NCBI RefSeq assembly: GCF_003086775.1 | Contig: NZ_CP026001.1 | Coordinates: 4,616,125-4,680,124, forward strand | Direction of reading: 5' to 3' | Length of the DNA: 64,000 bases | From: Stenotrophomonas sp. ZAC14D1_NAIMI4_1 | Lineage (GTDB): Bacteria; Pseudomonadota; Gammaproteobacteria; Xanthomonadales; Xanthomonadaceae | Shown: positions 20,924 through 29,043 of the stretch, piece by piece | Numbering within the stretch: the first letter of the stretch is position 1 | How the letters are laid out: every line of letters begins with the position of its first letter | Program-made: the position numbers and the translations under genes | The notes under the pieces: generated by a model | Databases searched by the model: none | Seen by the model: only the letters and a program-made list of their open reading frames with translations | Told to the model about the DNA's origin: nothing

Positions 20924-20956
20924 AAAAAACCCCGCTGCGTGAGCAGCGGGGTTTTT
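20924..20956 (-). terminator. Intrinsic terminator of the former rRNA operon
   Basis: A perfect 9-bp stem, CCCCGCTGC-GTGA-GCAGCGGGG (20930-20951), is flanked by A6 and T5 tracts, so it can end transcripts from both strands. It lies about 10 bases past the 3' end of the minus-strand 5S rRNA remnant, the normal place for an rrn terminator. Confidence 0.9.
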
Positions 20957-20965
20957 GGGTATAAA

Positions 20966-21068
20966 CCCTGGCGATGACCTACTCTCGCATGGCTTGAGCC
21001 ACACTACCATCGGCGCAGCTGCGTTTCACTTCCGAGTTCGGGATGGGATCGGGTGGTTCCACAGCGCT
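20966..21068 (-). rRNA. rrf: 5S rRNA, 5'-truncated remnant
   Basis: The minus strand reads as 5S rRNA: CCACCCGATCCCATCCCGAA, then ACTCGGAAGTGAAACGCAGC, then the 3' arm GAGAGTAGGTCATCGCCAGG. From known xanthomonad 5S sequence, about 12-15 bases at the 5' end are missing. They would pair with the 3' arm to form helix I, so this copy cannot fold normally. The break is exact at 21068/21069, where a phospholipase D effector reading frame begins. No 23S rRNA lies upstream of it. Confidence 0.9.
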
Positions 21069-21192
21069 GATCAGTGGCTGCAGTCCATGGGCGGCATGCA
21101 GGAACTGTTTGGCGACCTGACCCGACCGGGCAAGGCCGGGAATGTCAGCGTGCAGATCGTGCGATCTTCGGGTACGGCACTGCACGCCCTGG
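21069..21192 (+). repeat. 124-bp direct repeat, left copy
   Basis: Identical base for base to 24421-24544, and in the same frame of the same effector gene. The repeat starts exactly where 5S rRNA ends. The distance between copies, 3352 bp, would be the unit length if the locus were a tandem array. Confidence 0.95.
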
Positions 21193-22781
21193 AGAAGAAG
21201 GGGTGCAAGGAGCTCGGCCTGAAGCTGGATGATGCCAGTTGCCTGCAACCCTACTGGGAGCGCGACCAGCCGATGCATTCCATCCTTGATGCGATGGTCA
21301 ACTGCATCGCCTCGGCCAGTGCCTTCGTCTACCTGGAGACGCAGTTCCTGATTTCCGACTGCGGATGGTCCGACGCCGGGCCAGGAAGTGCGGTGGAGAC
21401 CGCGATCAAGGGGGGCGAGCGCCGGGAAATGACCGAGGCCGAGAAGAAAAAGGCAGGCTACGTCGACAAGGGCGTGGGCATGAGTGGTCCTCTTGGAAAG
21501 GCCGGCGTGGTCCAGAACATGGTCGCGCGGAAGCAGGGCGTGAAGTCAGCGGCCAGCAACCCCTTGGTGGCGGCCATCGCCGCGCGCATCCGCCGCGCCA
21601 TCGTGGCCAGGCAGGGGTTCCACGTCTACATCACGTTGCCCGTGCATCCGGAGGGCAGCCTGTTCGATGGTGCCGTGCTGAAGCAGCAGTACTGGGTGCA
21701 GCAGACGCTGCTGCGCGGCGACGACAGCCTCATCCGCCGCATCTGCCGTTCGCTGATCGCACGCGACAAGGACATCCGCGAGGTGAGCGTGGAAGAGGCC
21801 GACCTGCAGGCGGAGGTGAAGGCAGGTCGGTGGAAGGAGTACCTGTCGGTAATGAACCTGAGAAGTTACGGGGTGCTTGCTGACACCAACCACAAGAACC
21901 ACTACGCGCCGCATACGATCGGCGCGGACCAGGCCACCCCCTTGTATGTGGTGACCGAGCAGTGTTACGTACACTCCAAGCTGCTGATCGTGGACGACGC
22001 CGTGGCCATCATTGGAAGTGCGAACTGCAACGACCGCAGCCTGCTGGGCACGGGCGATACCGAGATCGCCGCGGTGATCGTGGATGGTGCGGCCCAGTCG
22101 CTGGACCTGGGTAATGGCGTAAAGGTGATAACCCGGAAGTTTGCGCGGGATCTGCGGATGAATCTTTGGAAGAAGTTCCTGGGGCAGGCGATTCAAGAGC
22201 TGTCAGAGAAAAAGAAGAAACCATACTCTGCAGCTGGAGCTGCGGGGGCGTATCTGCCTTGGTTCCATAAGGTAGATCCAGTTCCGCAGATCGAACAGCC
22301 GGCAAGCGCCAGAACTTGGCGGGAGATTAGGAAGATTGCTGACGCTAATTCGGATGCCTATCAGCATGTCTTCACCAATGTCCCACGCGATTCGTTCCCC
22401 CGCTATGATTCCGTGTTCCATGGGTTTCCCGCAGCAGGCCTGAGTGACAAGGGACACGTCAAGCGCATGTTGTATGCGCAGCCCCCTGTCCTGCAGCCAG
22501 ACTTCATGCAGGAGCCCAGTGTTGAGAACGACTATGTGACCAGTGCCGTCGGTCGGCATGATGTGCGCAAGGCGACTGACTTCCTCAAAGGCGAGCCAGG
22601 ACGTCCTCGAATTAAGGGCTTTTGGGTCACCATGCCGCTGCTTTGGGGGAGCAGCATGGACGATCCGGCTGCCACGATGCCGAGCGAGATCATTGCAGCC
22701 CTGCCTGTTCAGGTGGATAGGTCAAGTGAATTGGCATACTCGATTCGACATGCTGCCTCGAGTCAAGGAGAAAAGGTGTGA
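21069..22781 (+). pseudogene. 5'-truncated phospholipase D effector (type VI Tle5-like)
   Basis: About 570 codons that start in mid-protein at DQWLQSMGG, directly abutting 5S rRNA. The conserved C-terminal phospholipase D HKD motif is present (YVHSKLLIVDD...GSANCNDRS, codons near 21966-22046). The interdomain YLETQFLIS motif and a C-terminal GFWVTMPLLWG block typical of Tle5 lipases are also present. The first HKD motif and the N-terminal region are missing, so the product should be inactive. Full-length members cleave phospholipids in rival cells' membranes. An in-frame start can be found inside the terminator/5S region, but it has no family support. The stop overlaps the next gene (GTGA). 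Confidence 0.85.
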
Positions 22782-24331
22782 GTGAGTATTTGCTGCTGAA
22801 AGCGCTGATTGCGGTGAGTGCTCTGTGCGCCGTGCAAGCTGTGCATGCAGGTTGCAGCTCAATAAATGAAGAAGATGGTCGCTTTCAGGGCAACGGCATG
22901 GTGGTCAAGTTTACGCCAAGGTTGGTTGGTGGAGGGGATGCAGTAGGCGCCAGCCTCAGTCGCGCGAACGAGGTGGCACCTTACATAAGAATCAGGACCG
23001 GTCCTGATCTGGCTAAATTGAATAATGAGCCATTCGACTCGGATGGTGGTTCGGTCTACTATTTGGAAAATACTGGCCAAGGACAGCGGATCTGCCGTGC
23101 TGAGGAATGGAGACGGCGGGAGTCCAAGCTGATTGGTGAAGCGCCTCCCCAAAGGCTGCATCCTGCAGTCAAGTTGCTGTATCCGTACTTTGAACTGCAA
23201 AATGCGTACGAGCTTGATTACGATGCGTCGGGTCAGTTGACATCGATTCAACAGACCGGCACGTCGAGCCGTAAGGTCACAACTTTCTGTGCGCTCTACG
23301 ACAAGAATGGTCGCGTAGAGGTGGCAAATGAGATTTCTGGGCGGATCGTCTCGGAGGATCCACATTTTCAGTGCTCGGATCTTCGAGATAAGCCAGTAAG
23401 TGTAGATACAAGATACTTTTCTTATCGGGCTGATGGATTCTTGGCTTTGGACATGATCAAGAAGGCTACACGCAAGCTTGGGGGGAGCGCAGAGCAAGAG
23501 GAGGTCGACTTCGGAACCGAGGCAACTGATGGGGCCTGGTACGCGCAGGGGGATTTTTTCTTTAATGGTGCCAGCTTCCACCACCGCATTGGTGCCTCTT
23601 TTCAGATGAGCGATAAGCGTGGGCTTACTGGCATACAGAGTGGATCCTTTGCCATTGCTTCATCCGACGCGACGCCCGTCTTTGAGCAACGCAGTCGGGA
23701 TGAAGGTAGGGAGTTGAACTACACCTTCCCTGGAGAGCGTGTATCGCCAGATGTGCTGAAGGGGCAATTTGACGGCGTAACCGCATATGCGCGTGTTCGT
23801 GAGTATCTCCACCGCACCGGACAGCGCATTTTCGAGATTTTTGCTCCGGGCGCAAAGCACCCTCGGGAACGCCAGTGGCGCACGCTGGATCTGAATCGGC
23901 AGGAAAACTACGACGCAAAGGGCAAACTCACGCGCGTGATTCTGTCCGGCCCTGTCTCTGGTGACGCCTACACCGAAAACCTGCGCGCCTACGCAGAAAA
24001 GGGCGTTTTGAAGCTTACGCCTCTCACCAGCGGCTACAGCTCCTACCGCGTGTACGACTATGACGCCACCGGCAAGGAGTCACTCTCGTTCGTCTGCTGG
24101 CGCTACGAAGTCTCGACCAACAAGCCCTACGCCCATTTCCCCTGGTGGGAGTCCGACCCCCGCCCCAAGCGTAGTCGTGAAGCCGAACTGCAGTACGGCA
24201 GGACGCAGGTGGGCACGCGGTGCGGCACTCCTGACGGCAAGATGATTGTGGAGGGCATGGGCCCGGTGAAGAAGCTGATGGAAACCAAGTACGGCTTTGG
24301 GACGACCAAGCTGGGGTTGCCGGGCGAGTAG
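22778..24331 (+). CDS. Exported protein of unknown family, candidate immunity protein for the phospholipase effector
   Basis: 517 residues. It starts at a GTG with AAGGAG upstream, overlapping the effector stop (GTGA), so the pair is translationally coupled. A Sec signal peptide is clear (LLLKALIAVSALCAVQAVHA, cleavage before Gly-Cys). The mature part is rich in aromatic and polar beta-type sequence with repeated YDxxG-like motifs (YDASGQLTS, YDKNGRVEV, YDAKGKLTR, YDATGKES), which resemble YD repeats. I do not recognise the family. Position, coupling and export fit a periplasmic immunity protein against a phospholipase delivered to the periplasm; this is inference. Base composition is visibly more A/T-rich than its surroundings, pointing to horizontal acquisition. 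Confidence 0.65.
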   Translation: MSEYLLLKALIAVSALCAVQAVHAGCSSINEEDGRFQGNGMVVKFTPRLVGGGDAVGASLSRANEVAPYIRIRTGPDLAKLNNEPFDSDGGSVYYLENTGQGQRICRAEEWRRRESKLIGEAPPQRLHPAVKLLYPYFELQNAYELDYDASGQLTSIQQTGTSSRKVTTFCALYDKNGRVEVANEISGRIVSEDPHFQCSDLRDKPVSVDTRYFSYRADGFLALDMIKKATRKLGGSAEQEEVDFGTEATDGAWYAQGDFFFNGASFHHRIGASFQMSDKRGLTGIQSGSFAIASSDATPVFEQRSRDEGRELNYTFPGERVSPDVLKGQFDGVTAYARVREYLHRTGQRIFEIFAPGAKHPRERQWRTLDLNRQENYDAKGKLTRVILSGPVSGDAYTENLRAYAEKGVLKLTPLTSGYSSYRVYDYDATGKESLSFVCWRYEVSTNKPYAHFPWWESDPRPKRSREAELQYGRTQVGTRCGTPDGKMIVEGMGPVKKLMETKYGFGTTKLGLPGE

Positions 24332-24552
24332 GGCGAGTCTTCTATCCCGACCTCGTGCCGGGCGCCGGCCTGTCGGAGCAGACCACGCTGGCGCGCGGGA
24401 TGGAACTGACGCCCTTGAGCGATCAGTGGCTGCAGTCCATGGGCGGCATGCAGGAACTGTTTGGCGACCTGACCCGACCGGGCAAGGCCGGGAATGTCAG
24501 CGTGCAGATCGTGCGATCTTCGGGTACGGCACTGCACGCCCTGGCGAATTGA
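24331..24552 (+). pseudogene. Second internal fragment of the phospholipase effector gene
   Basis: Beginning right at the immunity gene's stop, a frame reads GRVFYPDLVPGAGLSEQ, then TTLARGMELTPLSDQWLQ and on to GTALHAL. It therefore contains about 30 residues upstream of the point where the first copy begins, then 124 bases identical to it, then breaks into ribosomal leader sequence at 24545. It has no start region, no HKD motif and no C-terminus. An 8-base direct repeat (GGGCGAGT) at 24322-24329 and 24331-24338 straddles the immunity stop and may mark the recombination point. Confidence 0.8.
24421..24544 (+). repeat. 124-bp direct repeat, right copy
   Basis: Perfect copy of 21069-21192. Its right edge is the exact junction with the orphan ribosomal RNA leader. 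Confidence 0.95.
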
Positions 24553-24736
24553 TGCTGGCAACGTATCGCTTGCTTTAAAACAATTAATAGTTGCTTGATC
24601 AAACGTCTGCAAGATGGACAATCATCCTTCCTGCAGGCGCCTTCACAAGATACCTGCGCATACTTTCAAAGATCTTGGGAAGTGGCCTCAGCGCCGTTCC
24701 CGTGTGCTGCGAAGTTTCCTTCGTAGCGAGCCGCCC
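24545..24736 (-). other. Orphan 16S rRNA leader
   Basis: Read on the minus strand, this follows directly after the rRNA promoters. It carries a boxA-like antitermination element (GATCTTTGAAAGT) near 24680, as in pre-16S leaders. The sequence that should follow, mature 16S beginning near AGAGTTTGATCCTGGCTCAG, is absent, and the leader stops at 24545 against the effector fragment. The boxA assignment is by resemblance only. Confidence 0.6.
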
Positions 24737-24764
24737 ATTATAGCCGGCTTTTCCGCTTCGTCAA
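24737..24764 (-). promoter_or_regulatory. rRNA promoter, proximal (P1)
   Basis: Minus strand: -35 TTGACG (24764-24759), 16-base spacer, perfect -10 TATAAT (24742-24737), then a GC-rich GGGCGGC discriminator typical of stringently controlled promoters. An A-tract (GAAAAAGG) lies just upstream of -35, as in an UP element. Confidence 0.85.
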
Positions 24765-24857
24765 CACCTTTTTCAAGGCCGTCTCACCGGAGTGGACGTT
24801 GTTGCCGATGCTGCTTCGTCGTTGGACCCAAAGGTCTTTCGTCGTTGCGAGCCGCCT

Positions 24858-24885
24858 ATTATGCCGGACTTTTTGAGTCCGTCAA
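24858..24885 (-). promoter_or_regulatory. rRNA promoter, middle (P2)
   Basis: Minus strand: -35 TTGACG (24885-24880), 16-base spacer, -10 CATAAT (24863-24858), then AGGCGGCTCG. It has the same layout and discriminator type as the proximal promoter, about 121 bases upstream of it. Confidence 0.8.
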
Positions 24886-24975
24886 CACCTTCGTTCGATC
24901 ATCTCGTTCGCCGGTGTGGCGTCGCTGTTGGCGGATCACTTCCGAGGAAGTTGCCACGCCGCAGCAAGGGAGCGA

Positions 24976-25003
24976 ATTCTAGAGATCCTGCAGGATTCGT
25001 CAA
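24976..25003 (-). promoter_or_regulatory. rRNA promoter, distal (P3)
   Basis: Minus strand: -35 TTGACG (25003-24998), 16-base spacer, -10 TAGAAT (24981-24976). A run of seven A's lies upstream of -35, resembling an UP element. It is the third of three promoters spaced about 120 bases apart. Confidence 0.75.
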
Positions 25004-25145
25004 CACTTTTTTTCAGGAAGATGACAAAGACGTCGCCTGCGCCATGCATAGCGTGCGTGCCGGCATCACTGCGGCGTTGCCCGCGCGTTGCGCGGTCAAC
25101 GCCGCAAGCGCTATGTATGTACGGATGCATACAGACGAGACAGCG

Positions 25146-26333
25146 ATGGGCACGCAGGTTCGACAGGTGTGGTGGCGCGATCTTTCGGTGCCGGCGATCG
25201 TGGCCGGCTTCATTACGGTGCTGGTGGGCTTCGCCAGTTCGGCGGTGATCGTGTTTCAGGCCGCGCAGGCCGTCGGCGCCAACCAGGCGCAGATCGCTTC
25301 ATGGATGTGGGCGCTCGGCCTGGGCATGGGCGTGACCTGTATCGGCCTGTCGCTGCGCTACCGCGTGCCGGTGGTCACCGCGTGGTCGACCCCCGGCGCG
25401 GCGATGCTGGTGGTCGGCGCCGGTGGCGCTTCGCTGTCCGAAGCCACCGGCGCGTTCCTGCTCGCTGCGGTGCTGGGCATGATTGCCGGCTTCTCGGGCA
25501 TCTTCGCCCGCCTGATGCAGCGGGTACCGATGGCGCTGGCCGCCGGCATGCTGGCGGGCGTGCTGCTGCGCTTCGGCCTGGACGTGTTCGTGGCGATGAA
25601 CACCCAGGTGGTGCTCGCCCTGGCAATGTTCGCCACCTGGCTGGCCGGCCGCCGCCTGTTCCCGCGCTATGCGGTGATCGCCACCCTGCTGGTCGGCATC
25701 ATCATCGCCGCCAGCCGCGGCCTGCTGCATGCGCAGGACCTGCACTTGCAGCTGGCCACCCCGCACTGGGTCACACCCTCGCTGTCGTGGCAGGCGGTGG
25801 CCGGCATCGCCCTGCCCCTGTTCGTGGTCACCATGGCTTCGCAGAACATCCCCGGAGTGGCGGTGATGCGCGCCTCCGGCTACAGCGCGCCCATTTCGCC
25901 GGTGATCGGCTGGATCGGCGTGGTCAACACGCTGCTGGCCCCCTTCGGCGCCTACGCCTTGAACCTGGCGGCGATCACCGCGGCGATCTGCATGGGCCGC
26001 GATGCCCATGAGGACCCCGCGCGCCGGTACACCGCAGCGATGGCGGCCGGCGCCTTCTATATCGTGATCGGCCTGTTCGGGGCGACCGTGGCCGCCCTGT
26101 TCGCGGCCTTCCCCAAGGAACTGGTCGCCTGCGTGGCCGGCATCGCCCTGTTCGGCACCATCGGCAACAGCCTGGCCAGCGCCCTGGCCGTGGAGCGCGA
26201 CCGCGAGGCCGCGCTGGTCACCTTCCTGGTCACCGCCTCCGGGGTATCACTGGCCGGCATCGGCTCGGCATTCTGGGGGCTGGTGGCAGGTTCGCTGTGC
26301 CTGCTGGTACTGCGGCCACGCACATCGGGTTGA
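25146..26333 (+). CDS. BenE-family benzoate/H+ symporter-like transporter
   Basis: 395 residues with about 11-12 hydrophobic membrane segments. It begins MGTQVRQVWWRDLSVPAIVAG, the typical BenE-family start. The family imports benzoate or related aromatic acids with protons. No aromatic catabolic genes are nearby, so the substrate is open. The chosen ATG has GAGAC upstream; an in-frame ATG seven codons earlier (25125) has no ribosome site. Its 5' flank is the back side of the orphan rRNA promoters, which point away from it. Confidence 0.85.
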   Translation: MGTQVRQVWWRDLSVPAIVAGFITVLVGFASSAVIVFQAAQAVGANQAQIASWMWALGLGMGVTCIGLSLRYRVPVVTAWSTPGAAMLVVGAGGASLSEATGAFLLAAVLGMIAGFSGIFARLMQRVPMALAAGMLAGVLLRFGLDVFVAMNTQVVLALAMFATWLAGRRLFPRYAVIATLLVGIIIAASRGLLHAQDLHLQLATPHWVTPSLSWQAVAGIALPLFVVTMASQNIPGVAVMRASGYSAPISPVIGWIGVVNTLLAPFGAYALNLAAITAAICMGRDAHEDPARRYTAAMAAGAFYIVIGLFGATVAALFAAFPKELVACVAGIALFGTIGNSLASALAVERDREAALVTFLVTASGVSLAGIGSAFWGLVAGSLCLLVLRPRTSG

Positions 26334-26339
26334 GACGGT

Positions 26340-26525
26340 TCAGACCGCCATGAGCGCACCCGCCATGTCGATTTCGGCAAAAGGCCGCCAGCCGGAATCG
26401 CCCTCGCGCTGCAGCAACGTTTCCGGCGTGATGGTCCGCTTTTCCAGCAGGTGCCGAAGTTCGGCCAGCGTGCATGGCCCGTGGTGGCTGCCGCCATCGG
26501 TGTAGTGCCACCGCCCTTCTTCCAT
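26340..26525 (-). CDS. Small DUF4339 (GYF_2) domain protein
   Basis: 61 residues from an ATG with AGGAGAGG upstream. The sequence (WHYTDGGSHHGPCTLAELRHLL, then TITPETLLQREGDSGWRPFAEI) is a single GYF_2/DUF4339 domain: Trp-Tyr start, Gly-Pro turn, and the W-x-P/A-x motif near the end. Such domains are thought to mediate protein contacts. Here it is the whole protein, with no membrane segment. A longer frame upstream lacks family support. Convergent with the BenE-like gene, six bases away. Confidence 0.75.
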   Translation of the reverse strand: MEEGRWHYTDGGSHHGPCTLAELRHLLEKRTITPETLLQREGDSGWRPFAEIDMAGALMAV

Positions 26526-26799
26526 GAAGCCTCTCCTTGTTCCTGCCGCACCGGGCACCCTTGCACCGCCGTCGTGACGGTGCAAGGGATGCTTGCCGAG
26601 TGCTGCAGGCCAGTCCAGGCCAATAGCGTCACTGCTGTCGATCCGGCCTGGAAAAGCCCATGGCCTGGTCCTTTCCCGGGCCGGATGAGGGTGTCCGGGC
26701 GGCATCCGGGGACTCAGGCCGGCTGCGTTCCGTGCAGATTGCGACTAGTACCCGGTGCCATGACGGGCCCGCGGTCAAAAGCAGTCGGCCTGGCGCCGG

Positions 26800-28965
26800 C
26801 TACAGAGGCGATGCCGAGATCACCTGCACCAGCACATGGCGGCCGCCCGGGGCGACGGTGACCACATCGGGACCGGCATTGGCCGCCTCCAGGCAGACGT
26901 AGTCGCGCCAGCCATCGCCGACATCGGCCATCTTCGCTGCGGCTTCAGCACCGGGGTTCCACGCCACCAGCGCGCGGCTGCCTTCGGTATGCAGCTCGAT
27001 GCGGCGCTTCAGCACCGGGTCGCGCAGCACGTAGCGGCCACCGGCCGGGCTGTAGATACGGTCGCTGCGGCCCGGGTCGCGCGGGTCGCGCAGCGACCAC
27101 GGCCCCTGCTGGCGGCGGGTCTGGGCGTAGTTCTCGTACTTGTCCTGGTAGGTCACCCCGTCCACGCCGTCCACCTCGACGCGGGTGGCGTCGCCGACGC
27201 GGAAGTAGTTGTGCAGGGCCTGGGTGAAGGTGGCCGGTGCAGTACCGGTGTTCTCGGTGACCAGCTGCTGGCGCAGTTCGCGGCCCACCCGCACGGTCAT
27301 CGTCAGGCGCAGGCCGAGATCCTGCAGCGCCGGCGGCGCCAGGGTCAGCTCGATGCTGCCATCGTCGAGGCGGCGCGCCTGCTGCAGTTCCCACGGCAGG
27401 GTGCGGACGAAACCATGCGCCGGCACATCATTGCCCTGGCCTTGGCGGCCGAAGTACGGCCAGCACACCGGGCTGCCGCCACGGATCGGGGTCGGCAGCT
27501 CGGCACGCTTGGGCGAAAGCCACATCACATCGGGCTGGCCCTTGGGCACGAAGGACAGCAGCTGGCCGCCGAACACGCTGATGGCGGCGGTGGCCTCGGG
27601 GGTTTCCACCAGCCAGGCATCGAGTCCCTGGAACTGGCCGCTGCTGACACCCTGGATCTGTTGCACGGTGGATCGACTCCGTATGGCCGGCGACTGCGCG
27701 GCACTGTAGTTGGCGGGAAGGCTGAAACGGGTGGGCGTGGCCGGCGTGCGCGGCTCGGCCTGCAGCGCGCGCAGGATGCGCTGGCCGGGGCGGCCATCGG
27801 CATCGGGCCAGCCCAGGCGACGCTGCTCGACCTGGATCGCGCGCCGGCTGGCGTTGCCGATCATGCCATCGGCGCTGCCGATATCGTGGCCGCGGGCCAG
27901 CAGCAGGGTCTGCAGCTGGCGGCGCTCGTCGCGGCCCAGGCCGGGATCATCGGTGGGCCAGGCCGTGGCCAGCCCATTGCCGCCACGCAGCCGGTCAGCC
28001 AGGGTGGCGATGGCCAGTGCGTAGCTTTCGGCGGCGTTGTAGCTGTAGATCGCATCGTAGTTGCGGAACACCAGCAGCGCCGGGCCCTTGCTGCCGGCCG
28101 GCAGCAGCAGGGCCGCGCGGGCATCGGCCGGCAGCCCCGGCGGCGCGAGGGCGCTGCCATCCAGGCCAGTGACGCCCAGTGCGCGCCAGTCCGCCAGCGC
28201 ACGACGCTGGGTGCGCCCGGTCTGCGCCGTCTTGAAACCCTCGGGAACACGCACTTCCATGCCCCACGGTTCGCCGCTGCGCCAACCGGCACGCTTGAGA
28301 TAGTTGGCAGTGGAGGCCAGTGCATCCGGAATGCTGCCGACCAGATCGCGGCGGCCGTCGCCATCGCCGTCGACGGCGATGCGCGCGTAGGTGCTGGGCA
28401 TGAACTGGGTGTGGCCGAAGGCGCCGGCCCAGGAACCGGTGAGCCCCTGCGCCTGCAGGTCGCCCTGCTCGATCAGCTTGATGAGCGCCAGCAGTTCGCC
28501 ACGGAAGAAGGGCTGGCGCCGGCCGGCACAGGACAGCGTGGCCAGCGACTGCAGCAGCGGTCGCTTGCCGAACACGCGGCCGTAGTCGCTCTCCACGCCC
28601 CATACGGCGACGATGGTGGCCGGATCGACGCCGTACTGCGCTGATACGCGCTGCAGCAGGTCGCGGTGCTGCTGCAGCATCGCGCGGCCGTCATCCACCC
28701 GCGGGCGATCGACCAGCGCGGCCAGGTAATCCCAGATGGGCGTGGTGAATTCAGGCTGCGCGTCCAGCAGTGGCAGCACGCTGGGGTCGGGCTGCAGGCC
28801 GGCAGTGATCGCGGTGAAGCGATCGGCGGCCACGCCCTTCTTGGCGGCCGTGGCCTGCAGCTGCGTCATGCAGCGGGCGAACGCCGGATCAGCGGCGGGC
28901 GTCGTTGGCGCCATCGACGGCGCGGCCAGCGCGGCGGCCAGGCCGAGCGTGGTCATCAAGGGCAT
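26800..28965 (-). CDS. Lytic murein transglycosylase fused in frame to hexose-6-phosphate mutarotase
   Basis: 721 residues in one uninterrupted frame. Residues 1-about 425 are an MltB-type lytic transglycosylase: signal peptide, catalytic Glu in AVWGVESDYGRVFG, GSWAGAFGHTQFMPSTY, and a C-terminal peptidoglycan-binding domain (RGHDIGSADGMIGNASRRAI). Residues about 434-721 are a YeaD/glucose-6-phosphate 1-epimerase fold (FGGQLLSFVPKGQPDVMWLS, GGSPVCWPYFG, PAHGFVRTLPW). The first acts on the cell wall, the second on cytoplasmic sugar phosphates, so a single exported product makes little sense. A GTG at 27666 (residue 434), with GGAG 10 bases upstream, would give a normal 288-residue mutarotase. 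Either internal initiation, a lost stop codon or a true fusion would explain it. Confidence 0.85.
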   Translation of the reverse strand: MPLMTTLGLAAALAAPSMAPTTPAADPAFARCMTQLQATAAKKGVAADRFTAITAGLQPDPSVLPLLDAQPEFTTPIWDYLAALVDRPRVDDGRAMLQQHRDLLQRVSAQYGVDPATIVAVWGVESDYGRVFGKRPLLQSLATLSCAGRRQPFFRGELLALIKLIEQGDLQAQGLTGSWAGAFGHTQFMPSTYARIAVDGDGDGRRDLVGSIPDALASTANYLKRAGWRSGEPWGMEVRVPEGFKTAQTGRTQRRALADWRALGVTGLDGSALAPPGLPADARAALLLPAGSKGPALLVFRNYDAIYSYNAAESYALAIATLADRLRGGNGLATAWPTDDPGLGRDERRQLQTLLLARGHDIGSADGMIGNASRRAIQVEQRRLGWPDADGRPGQRILRALQAEPRTPATPTRFSLPANYSAAQSPAIRSRSTVQQIQGVSSGQFQGLDAWLVETPEATAAISVFGGQLLSFVPKGQPDVMWLSPKRAELPTPIRGGSPVCWPYFGRQGQGNDVPAHGFVRTLPWELQQARRLDDGSIELTLAPPALQDLGLRLTMTVRVGRELRQQLVTENTGTAPATFTQALHNYFRVGDATRVEVDGVDGVTYQDKYENYAQTRRQQGPWSLRDPRDPGRSDRIYSPAGGRYVLRDPVLKRRIELHTEGSRALVAWNPGAEAAAKMADVGDGWRDYVCLEAANAGPDVVTVAPGGRHVLVQVISASPL

Positions 28966-29043
28966 GGCGTCCTCCGTGTTGCCGGTGCTGGGGCCATGTT
29001 AGCGCGGGCGGACGGCCTGGCAGCCGACCGGCATGGCCAGGCG

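Noticed and set aside
20955..21068. In-frame extension of the phospholipase frame through the terminator and 5S rRNA to a start at 20955
   Set aside because: The translated extension is antisense 5S rRNA and has no effector-family resemblance; the frame is open by chance.
24792..25145. Upstream extension of the BenE-like frame
   Set aside because: It translates the back of ribosomal promoters; family members start at or near MGTQ.
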